From NCBI GenBank assembly GCA_937919945.1, contig CALESY010000168.1, positions 1-64,000 of the forward strand: a DNA stretch of 64,000 nt, given 5' to 3'. This DNA comes from an uncultured Chitinophagaceae bacterium. Its GTDB lineage: Bacteria > Bacteroidota > Bacteroidia > Chitinophagales > Chitinophagaceae. Position numbers and translations under genes: made by a program. Each line of letters begins with the position of its first letter. Position 1 is the first letter of the stretch. Shown here in pieces: positions 7,340 to 15,527 of the stretch. The notes below the pieces were generated by a model. It was not told the DNA's origin. It saw only the letters and a list, made by a program, of their open reading frames with translations, and searched no databases.

Positions 7340-9121
7340 ATGTGCCGTATTGCAGGTATTATAAATAAAACCGCAGACATACAGGCGCTGGCTATCGCTA
7401 TGCGCGACAGTATGGCGCATGGTGGCCCCGACGATAAAGGCATATATACAGATACGGACGCATCACTGGCATTGGCACACAGGCGATTGTCAATAATAGA
7501 CCTCAGCAATGCGGGGCATCAGCCAATGTATAGCCGGTCGGGAAATATCGTAATTGTGTACAACGGAGAAATATACAATTACAGAGAACTGAAACTCGCA
7601 TTGCAACAAAAGGGTGTACAGTTTACAACATCGTCTGATACGGAAGTAATACTGAAAGCTTATGAAGAGTGGGGCACAGCCTGCTTCAGCATGCTGAAGG
7701 GTATGTTTGCGATGGCGGTGTACGATAAACAAAAACACCAATTGTTATTGGCGAGAGACCCTAACGGAATTAAACCACTCTATTACAGCACAGACAGTAA
7801 CAGTATTTGCTTTGCATCAGAAACAAAAGCATTCAGGCAAATAAAAAGTGATTGGCAAGAAGCTGAAACATGGAAAGCGTATATACTTGTATACGGTTTT
7901 TTGCCCGAGCCATATACTACATTGAAGAATGTGTATATGTTGCCCAAGGGTAGCTACATGCAAATTGACACGGCTACCTTGCAGCATAAAATATTGTCTT
8001 ATGCCGGGGATGTATACAGCAATACCATAACATCTGAAGCAGCAGCGGTTGATAAAGTACGGGAGCAACTGAATATTGCAGTTGACAGACATCTGATATC
8101 TGATGCGCCTATAGGTTTGTTTCTTAGTGGTGGTATTGACAGCAGTCTGCTGACGCTTATAGCAAAAGCGACAGGGCATAATGATTTGCATACCCTATCT
8201 ATTGTTTTTGACGATAAAGATTTTTCTGAGCAACCGTATCAAGACCTGATAGCGAATAAAACGCAGGCAAAGCATCAGCGCTTCAACCTCAACAAAGAAG
8301 CTTTTACAAATGCATTGCAGGATATTTTTCATGCAATGGACCAGCCGACAACAGACGGCATCAACACTTATTTTATCTGCAAGTATGCACAGGCATACGG
8401 GTTAAAAGCAGTATTGTCGGGGTTGGGTGCAGATGAGTTGTTTGGGGGTTATGCATCTTTTGGCAGAGAAAAAATGCTGAACAGGCTGAAGAAAGTACCG
8501 GCGTTTGTATTACGAGCAAGCAATTATTCATCAAAAGATAAATATCGCAAACTGTCTTACTTGTCTGGCAGAAGTGCTGTGGGCGAGTACCTGTTTCACA
8601 GAGGTTACTTCAGTATAAAAGAAGCTGCAGGTATACTTGCCGCAGACGAGCAGGAGGTGAGCAATGTAGTGAAAGACGTAACCCTGCCCGATGAGTTGGG
8701 TACTATGCAGTATGGCAACAAGGTTTCTTACCTTGAAAAGAACCTGTATATGCAAAGCCAACTGCTGAGAGATACAGATATGATGAGTATGTGGCATAGC
8801 ATAGAGGTACGTGTACCGTTTTTAGATGTTGATTTGGTGAACCTTGCAAACAGTATAGCACCCTCTGTAAAATACAACCAATCAATACCCAAACACCTGT
8901 TGGTGAAAGCGTATGAAGATTTATTGCCCAGAGAGATTTGGGATAGAAAAAAACAAGGTTTTGTTTTCCCATTCCAACGCTGGATGAAAGGTAATGAGCG
9001 AATGTACTTTAATGAAATAAATCCGGCATTGACATCTGCCTACAACAGCGGAAAGCTGAGTTGGAGCAGATATTGGGCATATCTTGTTACTGCCAATTAT
9101 AACAACCTGCACACCGCGTGA
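7340..9121 (+). CDS. asnB: Asparagine-synthetase-family amidotransferase 1
   Basis: A 593-residue two-domain protein: N-terminal Ntn glutaminase (nucleophile Cys2, Asn/Glu in VYNGEIYN, Asp in SSDTEV) and C-terminal ATP-pyrophosphatase synthetase domain (SGGIDSS and KKQGF). The family transfers glutamine ammonia to an adenylated carboxylate. Deviations: MCRIAGI in place of MCGIAGI, Gly28 in HGGPDD where the family has HRGPD, RDPNGIKPLYY in place of RDRFG, and Leu362 (GLGADE) at the position of the catalytic Glu348 of E. coli AsnB. In a polysaccharide locus the likely substrate is a sugar uronic acid (compare WbpS and WbtH) rather than aspartate; this is inference. It follows wzc after 121 bp and overlaps the next gene by 4 bp. 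Confidence 0.88.
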   Translation: MCRIAGIINKTADIQALAIAMRDSMAHGGPDDKGIYTDTDASLALAHRRLSIIDLSNAGHQPMYSRSGNIVIVYNGEIYNYRELKLALQQKGVQFTTSSDTEVILKAYEEWGTACFSMLKGMFAMAVYDKQKHQLLLARDPNGIKPLYYSTDSNSICFASETKAFRQIKSDWQEAETWKAYILVYGFLPEPYTTLKNVYMLPKGSYMQIDTATLQHKILSYAGDVYSNTITSEAAAVDKVREQLNIAVDRHLISDAPIGLFLSGGIDSSLLTLIAKATGHNDLHTLSIVFDDKDFSEQPYQDLIANKTQAKHQRFNLNKEAFTNALQDIFHAMDQPTTDGINTYFICKYAQAYGLKAVLSGLGADELFGGYASFGREKMLNRLKKVPAFVLRASNYSSKDKYRKLSYLSGRSAVGEYLFHRGYFSIKEAAGILAADEQEVSNVVKDVTLPDELGTMQYGNKVSYLEKNLYMQSQLLRDTDMMSMWHSIEVRVPFLDVDLVNLANSIAPSVKYNQSIPKHLLVKAYEDLLPREIWDRKKQGFVFPFQRWMKGNERMYFNEINPALTSAYNSGKLSWSRYWAYLVTANYNNLHTA

Positions 9122-10242
9122 AAAAACTGCTGTTTGTAAATCTTATGGCGTTTCGCAGTACAGGCGGATTGGAGAAGTTCAACCGATGCTTTCTTAAAGC
9201 ATTGAACGGGTTGAGTAATACACTATCATATCAGCCGGCAGGTATATCGTTATGCGATGTGTCTGCAGACGAGAGGTATTTCCCGAAGCCTGCATACAAG
9301 GGCTTTAATAATAACAAAGTGCTATTTGCACTGTATAGTATTTTCCAATCGCTGCGGTCTGATGTATTAATACTCGGGCATATCAATACGGCAATAGTGG
9401 GTTTAGTATTCAAAATGCTGTTTCCCCGAAAAAAGCTCTTGTTGATATGTCACGGCATAGAAGTGTGGCAGCCGTTGACGGGGATTAAAAAAAAAGTATT
9501 GGTAAAAGCTGATAAAGTGTTAGCTGTTAGTGAATATACAAGGCAGCAGATAATTAAGCTGCAAGGTAAATCTCCACAAGACGTAGCGGTGTTTCACAAT
9601 ACTATCGACCCGTATTTCGAAGTGCCGCACAGCTTTAGTAAAGACGAGCAATTGGCAGCGCGTTATGGTATTACACACTCAGATTTTGTAGTATATACTT
9701 TATGCAGGCTTTCATCCAAAGAGAAATACAAGGGTTACGATGCCGTAATACAGGCAATAGCATTGCTTGCAGATAAATACACCAACCTGAAATATCTGAT
9801 AGCTGGCAAGTACGATGAAGCGGAAAGGGAACGTGTAGATGCATTAATAGCAACCAACAATCTGGAAGACAGAGTGCTGTTTGCGGGCTATATACAAGAT
9901 GATGAAATAGTGAAACATTATCAGTTGGGCGATGTATTTATCATGCCGAGTAGCGGCGAGGGTTTTGGAATAGTTTTTATAGAGGCAATGGCATGTGGCA
10001 GGCAGGTAGTGAGCGGCAATGCAGACGGCAGTGTTGATGCATTGCGCAACGGAGAATTGGGCACCATTGTAGATGCAAATAACATACAAGCTATAGCTAA
10101 GGCTATTGAAGAGAAAATGCAGAATGTAAACAAGTTTGACAGTGCCGCGTCGGTAGCATTGCAACAATCAGTCATTCGCTACTTTGGTTTTGACGCATAT
10201 AAAAACAACCTCAAAAACCTATTGCAACCCATACTTAATTAG
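9118..10242 (+). CDS. Glycosyltransferase, GT4-like (GT-B fold)
   Basis: A 374-residue cytoplasmic glycosyltransferase. The C-terminal nucleotide-sugar domain carries the E-x7-E motif in GEGFGIVFIEAMACG and the preceding VFIMPSS strand. The N-terminus (LLFVNLMAFRSTGGLEKFNR) is the usual acceptor domain. The start is GTG at 9118, inside the stop of the previous asnB (GTGA overlap), so the two are translationally coupled. It precedes gmd and fcl, so fucose is a possible donor, but sugar and linkage cannot be read from the sequence. Confidence 0.88.
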   Translation: MKKLLFVNLMAFRSTGGLEKFNRCFLKALNGLSNTLSYQPAGISLCDVSADERYFPKPAYKGFNNNKVLFALYSIFQSLRSDVLILGHINTAIVGLVFKMLFPRKKLLLICHGIEVWQPLTGIKKKVLVKADKVLAVSEYTRQQIIKLQGKSPQDVAVFHNTIDPYFEVPHSFSKDEQLAARYGITHSDFVVYTLCRLSSKEKYKGYDAVIQAIALLADKYTNLKYLIAGKYDEAERERVDALIATNNLEDRVLFAGYIQDDEIVKHYQLGDVFIMPSSGEGFGIVFIEAMACGRQVVSGNADGSVDALRNGELGTIVDANNIQAIAKAIEEKMQNVNKFDSAASVALQQSVIRYFGFDAYKNNLKNLLQPILN

Positions 10243-10247
10243 CAATC

Positions 10248-11360
10248 ATGGCAAAGAAAGCATTAATAACAGGTGTTACAGGGCAAGACGGTGCTTACCT
10301 CAGTGAGCTGTTGCTGCAGAAAGGTTATGAAGTTCACGGTATCAAGCGCAGAAGCTCATTGTTTAATACAGACCGTATAGACCATTTGTACGAAGACCCT
10401 CACGTGTCTGACAGGCATTTTGTACTGCATTACGGAGACCTGACGGACAGCACCAACATCATAAGGATCATACAGGAAGTACAGCCCGACGAAATATATA
10501 ACCTCGGTGCCATGAGCCATGTTCAGGTTAGCTTTGCTACACCCGAATACACAGCCAATGTTGATGGAACAGGTACATTGAGAATACTGGAAGCGGTAAG
10601 GTTGCTGAATCTGGTTGAAAAAACGAAAATATATCAGGCATCTACATCAGAGCTCTATGGCTTGGTGCAGGAAGTTCCGCAATCAGAAAAAACACCATTC
10701 TATCCACGTTCGCCATACGGTGTTGCAAAGATGTACGCATACTGGATAACGGTAAACTACAGAGAAGCATACAACATGTTTGCCTGCAATGGTATTTTGT
10801 TTAATCATGAAAGTCCGCTGCGTGGAGAAACATTTGTAACCCGAAAAATAACACGTGCCGTTGCACAGATAAAACTTGGTTTGCAAGATATGCTGTATGT
10901 AGGCAACCTGAATGCACAACGCGATTGGGGACACGCTAAAGATTATGTGGAAGCAATGTGGCTGATGTTGCAACAGGATAAGCCGGAAGATTTTGTTATT
11001 GCTACCGGCATAACAACCTACGTGCGAGACTTCATAAAAATGGCATTTGCAGAAGCGGGTGTGGAGATAGAGTTTCGCGGAGAGGGTGTGAATGAGGTAG
11101 GCGTAATAAAATCTGTGAAAGATGACACTATTCTTAAGCCGGGTAAAGTAGTGGTATCTGTAGACCCTCAATACTTCAGGCCTACAGAAGTAGACTTGCT
11201 GATTGGCGATGCCACAAAAGCAAGAACCAAACTGGGGTGGCAACCCAAATATACACTGCAGGAGATGGTACGTGAAATGGTAGCACACGATACACACCTG
11301 TTTGAAAAACAACAAGTGCTGAAAGCAGCAGGCTATCAATACATGCCCAAGTACGAATAG
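10248..11360 (+). CDS. gmd: GDP-mannose 4,6-dehydratase
   Basis: Converts GDP-D-mannose to GDP-4-keto-6-deoxymannose, the first step toward GDP-L-fucose. The 370-residue extended SDR has the NADP-binding GVTGQDGAY motif at 9-17, the catalytic T/E pair in STSELYG (about 133-138) and Tyr157/Lys161 in SPYGVAK. The RRSS segment near residue 35 and the NHESPLRGETFVTRKIT segment are diagnostic of Gmd. It is followed after 3 bp by fcl. No manC/manB is present in the window, so GDP-mannose must come from elsewhere. Confidence 0.97.
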   Translation: MAKKALITGVTGQDGAYLSELLLQKGYEVHGIKRRSSLFNTDRIDHLYEDPHVSDRHFVLHYGDLTDSTNIIRIIQEVQPDEIYNLGAMSHVQVSFATPEYTANVDGTGTLRILEAVRLLNLVEKTKIYQASTSELYGLVQEVPQSEKTPFYPRSPYGVAKMYAYWITVNYREAYNMFACNGILFNHESPLRGETFVTRKITRAVAQIKLGLQDMLYVGNLNAQRDWGHAKDYVEAMWLMLQQDKPEDFVIATGITTYVRDFIKMAFAEAGVEIEFRGEGVNEVGVIKSVKDDTILKPGKVVVSVDPQYFRPTEVDLLIGDATKARTKLGWQPKYTLQEMVREMVAHDTHLFEKQQVLKAAGYQYMPKYE

Positions 11361-11363
11361 AGA

Positions 11364-12287
11364 ATGGAAAAAGAAAGTAAGATATACGTAGCAGGGCATA
11401 AAGGTATGGTAGGCAGCGCCATCTGCAGAAAACTGCAGAAAGAGGGCTATACGAATATTATTGTAAAAACATCTGCTGAACTTGATTTGAGAAATCAGCA
11501 AGCGGTAGAAACATTCTTTAAAACGCACCAACCCGAATATGTATTACTGGCGGCAGCAAAAGTGGGAGGTATTTTAGCTAACAATCAATTCAAAGCAGAC
11601 TTTCTGTACGATAACCTGATGATACAAAACAATGTAATTCATCAGGCATATGTAAGCGGAGTGAAAAAACTGATGTTCTTAGGCTCATCCTGCATATATC
11701 CTAAGATGGCGCCACAGCCGCTGAAAGAAGAATACTTACTCACCGGGTTGCTGGAACCAACCAATGAACCTTATGCAATAGCCAAGATAGCAGGTATAAA
11801 AATGTGCGATGCATATCGCCATCAATACGGTTGCAACTTTATATCGGTTATGCCTACCAACCTGTATGGTCCGAATGATAATTATGATTTACAAAAATCG
11901 CACGTACTACCTGCACTGATCAGGAAGTTTCACGAAGCGAAGATGAATAATGAATCGGAAGTAACTGTTTGGGGCACAGGTGCGCCTCTCAGAGAATTTC
12001 TGCATGCAGACGACCTTGCAGATGCATGTTACTTTCTGATGCAAACATATAACGAGCCCGGTTTTGTAAACATAGGCGTAGGCACAGACATCAGCATTGC
12101 TGATCTGGCCAATATGATAAAAGACATAACAGGCTATTCAGGGAATATTGTTTGGGATACAACAAAACCGGATGGTACTCCCCGTAAGCTGATGGATGTT
12201 ACTAAGCTGAAGCAACTTGGCTGGCAGGCAAGTATTTCATTGCAAGACGGTATTCGTCAGGTGTACCGTGAAAAATTTCTATCATAG
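11364..12287 (+). CDS. fcl: GDP-L-fucose synthase
   Basis: The 3,5-epimerase/4-reductase that completes GDP-L-fucose from the Gmd product. The 307-residue SDR has GHKGMVGSA at 11-19, GSSCIYPK near 107-114 containing the conserved Ser and Cys, and Tyr137/Lys141 in PYAIAK, all standard for Fcl/WcaG. It lies directly after gmd and 2 bp before an acyltransferase gene. Together the pair means L-fucose, or a sugar derived from it, is one component of the polysaccharide. Confidence 0.96.
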   Translation: MEKESKIYVAGHKGMVGSAICRKLQKEGYTNIIVKTSAELDLRNQQAVETFFKTHQPEYVLLAAAKVGGILANNQFKADFLYDNLMIQNNVIHQAYVSGVKKLMFLGSSCIYPKMAPQPLKEEYLLTGLLEPTNEPYAIAKIAGIKMCDAYRHQYGCNFISVMPTNLYGPNDNYDLQKSHVLPALIRKFHEAKMNNESEVTVWGTGAPLREFLHADDLADACYFLMQTYNEPGFVNIGVGTDISIADLANMIKDITGYSGNIVWDTTKPDGTPRKLMDVTKLKQLGWQASISLQDGIRQVYREKFLS

Positions 12288-12289
12288 CG

Positions 12290-13369
12290 ATGAAATTCTA
12301 TTCGCAGCTAAATGGCTTCAGGTTTTTATTTATACTTTTTGTGCTGCTGGAACATTGGGGGCCCAGATGGGTATATGAAAAATTTGACCTCGGCAGTTTG
12401 GGGGTAGACCTGTTCTTTGTACTGAGTGGGTTTTTGATTGGTGAAATACTGCTGACAGAAAAAAACAAATCGAAACCCGTTTCCCTGTCGTTGAAAAACT
12501 TTTACATACGGAGGGCGTTGAGGATATTTCCCGTTTACTACCTCTCCATCATCGTATATGGTGCATTATTTACAACAGGTGGCATCCTGTTGTGGAATCT
12601 TACTTACACCAACAATATATTGGAGTGTATAGACAAGGCAAGGATATTGCCGGAATATTCGCACTTATGGTCTTTGTGTGTTGAAGAACAGTTTTATGTC
12701 ATCTTTCCTTTTTTAGTTTTCTTTCTGAATACAAAAGCGATATACAGAATTGTAGTAGCAGGGATATTAATAGCTGTTATTGGTAGGGCTGTGTTAGCTA
12801 CTTTGCAGGTGCATGATTATTATGTTATCAATATGCGCTTTACCCTGTTCGCATTAGACTGTCTGTTCGGCGGAGTATTGCTGGCATACCTCAAAACCTA
12901 TCATACTGCGCATCTTCAAAAATTCTTTTCAAAAGGGCTGGTAATAAAACCGCTTATTGTATTGTTGTTTATTGCGGTATATATTATTCGGAACACACCG
13001 GGAGATACAATAGATAATACATTATACAGGCTCAATGCGGCAGTACTCGGTTTTTTATTGATAGGCTTTTCTGTTATGAAAGGATTCTCGGGTTTTGCAG
13101 ATGTGTTTTTGAGAAATCCGCTTATTGCATACTTGGGCAAAATATCATACGGCATCTACATATTTCATACGTTTGTCAAAGAGATATACTATCGTTATTT
13201 TTCTACAAATGCTGTTAAAGAGTTTTTTGTGAATCAAAAAATAAGCTTTGTGAGTAACCTGTATGTTGTTGACTTTATTAGTATGTTCCTCTTAACAGTA
13301 TTGCTGGCTTGTTTGTCCTACGAGGTAATGGAGAAAAAGCTATTGACACTTAAAAACAGGTTTGCATAA
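12290..13369 (+). CDS. Acyltransferase-3 family membrane O-acyltransferase
   Basis: A 359-residue protein with about ten predicted membrane helices, in the acyltransferase-3 (OafA-like) family that moves acyl groups, usually acetyl, onto sugars across the membrane. The N-terminal LNGFRFLFILFVLLEHW gives the conserved Arg and catalytic-type His. GVDLFFVLSGFLIGEILL and HLWSLCVEEQFYVIFP are the family signatures. There is no extra periplasmic SGNH domain. It is in the polysaccharide series right after fcl, so O-acetylation of the glycan is the likely role; the acceptor sugar is unknown. Confidence 0.88.
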   Translation: MKFYSQLNGFRFLFILFVLLEHWGPRWVYEKFDLGSLGVDLFFVLSGFLIGEILLTEKNKSKPVSLSLKNFYIRRALRIFPVYYLSIIVYGALFTTGGILLWNLTYTNNILECIDKARILPEYSHLWSLCVEEQFYVIFPFLVFFLNTKAIYRIVVAGILIAVIGRAVLATLQVHDYYVINMRFTLFALDCLFGGVLLAYLKTYHTAHLQKFFSKGLVIKPLIVLLFIAVYIIRNTPGDTIDNTLYRLNAAVLGFLLIGFSVMKGFSGFADVFLRNPLIAYLGKISYGIYIFHTFVKEIYYRYFSTNAVKEFFVNQKISFVSNLYVVDFISMFLLTVLLACLSYEVMEKKLLTLKNRFA

Positions 13370-13372
13370 ATA

Positions 13373-14227
13373 ATGCACGATAACGATAAAGACTGGAATT
13401 TAGTCATCAAACCAAGCGAAAGCCTGTTCAGTTTGAACCTGCGCGAAGTTTGGAACTATAAAGACCTGATACTGCTGCTTGTAAGGCGAGATTTTGTTTC
13501 TTTCTATAAACAAACAATATTCGGCCCTATTTGGTTTTTTATACAGCCATTTTTTACAACATTCATATACGTATTCGTATTTGGTACGTTGGCATCATTA
13601 AGTACAGATGGGTTGCCGCAGCCATTATTTTACCTTACTAACATTGTAGCGTGGAATTATTTTTCAGAATGCCTCAATAAAACGTCAACCGTTTTCAGGG
13701 ACAATGCCAATATTTTCGGAAAAGTATATTTCCCGAGGTTGGTAATGCCATTGAGTATTGTCATAAGTAACCTTACCCGCTTTGGTGTACAGCTGGCGTT
13801 GCTCTTATTGGCAATGTTGTACTATGCATTGGTGAAGGGCTATGCTTTTGATATTACTGTGTATATCCTTTTATTTCCATTAATGGTATTGTTGATGGCT
13901 GCATTAGGTTTAGGTAGCGGTATGATAATATCTGCTATGACAACTAAGTACCGGGACCTCAGTTTCCTTGTAACTTTTGGCATACAGTTGCTGATGTACG
14001 TAACACCGGTTATCTATCCGTTGAGCGCAGCTCCTGAAAAAGTAAAATGGGTATTGTCAATCAACCCAATGACACCTATACTGGAAGGTATTCGCCTCGG
14101 TTTGTTAGGCAAAGGCGATATTACAATAGGCTCGTTGATTTATGCCATAACAGTAGTAGTGGTAGTGCTTTTTACGGGCATCATTACGTTCAATAAAGTT
14201 GAAAAAAGTTTCGTAGATACAGTCTGA
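13373..14227 (+). CDS. wzm: Polysaccharide ABC transporter permease (Wzm-like)
   Basis: A 284-residue ABC-2-type permease with six hydrophobic stretches. The N-terminal LVRRDFVSFYKQTIFGPIWF segment and the C-terminal PVIYPLSAAPEKVKW and NPMTPILEGIR segments are typical of the O-antigen/teichoic-acid exporter family. It pairs with the ATPase 7 bp downstream. It should move lipid-linked glycan across the inner membrane. Its presence beside Wzc/Wza and a Wzy-like protein is unusual. Confidence 0.93.
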   Translation: MHDNDKDWNLVIKPSESLFSLNLREVWNYKDLILLLVRRDFVSFYKQTIFGPIWFFIQPFFTTFIYVFVFGTLASLSTDGLPQPLFYLTNIVAWNYFSECLNKTSTVFRDNANIFGKVYFPRLVMPLSIVISNLTRFGVQLALLLLAMLYYALVKGYAFDITVYILLFPLMVLLMAALGLGSGMIISAMTTKYRDLSFLVTFGIQLLMYVTPVIYPLSAAPEKVKWVLSINPMTPILEGIRLGLLGKGDITIGSLIYAITVVVVVLFTGIITFNKVEKSFVDTV

Positions 14228-14234
14228 CGTTAAG

Positions 14235-15527
14235 ATGTCTTCAGCAATCAAAGTAGAAAACCTGAGTAAGGTTTACAATTTAGGAGAAATAGGTACAGGT
14301 ACCTTATCGCGCGATATAGAAAGGTGGTGGGCATTGCTGCGCGGAAAGGAAGACCCATACCTGCGCATTGGCGAAACGAACGACCGTGCAGCTAAAGGCG
14401 ATAGTAATATTGTATATAGCCTGAGAGATTTAAGCTTTGAGGTAAAGCAGGGCGAGGCTGTAGGTATTATTGGCAGAAACGGCGCCGGTAAAAGTACATT
14501 GCTCAAGCTGTTATCAAGAGTTACATCTCCTACAGCAGGAAAGATATCCATAAAAGGCAGGATTGCCAGTTTGCTGGAAGTAGGGACCGGCTTTCACCCT
14601 GAGCTGACAGGTAAGGATAATATATTCCTGAACGGTGCCATCATGGGTATGAAGAAGGCAGAGATAAAAAGAAAGCTCGATGAAATTATTGCCTTCAGTG
14701 GTGTAGAGAGATATGTAGATACACCTGTAAAACGCTACAGCAGCGGTATGTATGTAAGGCTGGCATTTGCCGTAGCAGCACACCTGCAAAGCGAAATATT
14801 AATAGTGGACGAAGTGCTGGCTGTTGGTGATGCGGAATTTCAGAGCAAGTGTCTTGGTAAGATGAAAGATGTATCATCGAACGAAGGGCGTACAGTACTT
14901 TTTGTGAGCCATAATATGGCTGCGATGAATTCATTGTGCACATCGGGCATGATATTGGAAAAAGGTAAATTGCATTACTCCGGTGATATTGATAAAACAA
15001 TAGGCCGCTATCTTGAAATTAACCGTACACACAGTAATACAGACGTAATAGAGCGTACAGATAGGGTTGGTAATCAAAGGCTGAAGTTTGCCAATACCTG
15101 GGTGGAAAATGAAGAGGGGGAAACGATAGAACACGTAGTAAGCGGCCAAAAAATAAAAATTGTTGCCGAGTTGATAAATACAACACGAGAAATAATACAT
15201 GATAATATAAGCGTAGCATTTGCGGTATATGATTATATGGGCTATCAGATAACCGATCTGTCGAACATATATTCTTCAAACGGCGATAAGCTACGTGTAG
15301 ATAATAAAGTGAGGATAGCTTGCGAAATACCGAAGTTGCCACTGAATGAAGGTGTATACAGATACAATCTTTATTGCACGATTAATAATGAAGTAGCAGA
15401 CGGGTTGGAGTATGCAGGATATTTCAATGTGAATGCCGGAGATTTTTACGGCACAGGTAGATTGTCTGACAAGAATCAGGGACAAGTGCTGTTTAATCAG
15501 AACTGGAGTATAGTATGTGCGGAATAG
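14235..15527 (+). CDS. wzt: Polysaccharide ABC transporter ATP-binding protein with C-terminal carbohydrate-binding extension (Wzt-like)
   Basis: A 430-residue protein. The ATPase half has Walker A (GRNGAGKST 80-88), the signature YSSGMYVRLAFA and Walker B (ILIVDEVLAVGD). About 165 further residues after about 265 resemble the Wzt C-terminal beta-sandwich that recognises the modified end of an O-antigen before export. The gene overlaps the next asnB by 13 bp: the wzt end (CAE-stop) and the asnB start share the ATGTGCGGAATAG stretch. If the C-terminal domain binds glycan, it should recognise a terminal modification such as a methyl, carbamoyl or amidated sugar; this is inference. Confidence 0.93.
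   Translation: MSSAIKVENLSKVYNLGEIGTGTLSRDIERWWALLRGKEDPYLRIGETNDRAAKGDSNIVYSLRDLSFEVKQGEAVGIIGRNGAGKSTLLKLLSRVTSPTAGKISIKGRIASLLEVGTGFHPELTGKDNIFLNGAIMGMKKAEIKRKLDEIIAFSGVERYVDTPVKRYSSGMYVRLAFAVAAHLQSEILIVDEVLAVGDAEFQSKCLGKMKDVSSNEGRTVLFVSHNMAAMNSLCTSGMILEKGKLHYSGDIDKTIGRYLEINRTHSNTDVIERTDRVGNQRLKFANTWVENEEGETIEHVVSGQKIKIVAELINTTREIIHDNISVAFAVYDYMGYQITDLSNIYSSNGDKLRVDNKVRIACEIPKLPLNEGVYRYNLYCTINNEVADGLEYAGYFNVNAGDFYGTGRLSDKNQGQVLFNQNWSIVCAE

Noticed and set aside
10683..11531. 282-codon open frame on the minus strand
   Set aside because: It lies wholly antisense to gmd and fcl, both canonical enzymes, and its translation is rich in Cys, Phe, Tyr and His with no recognisable domain, so it is a shadow frame.
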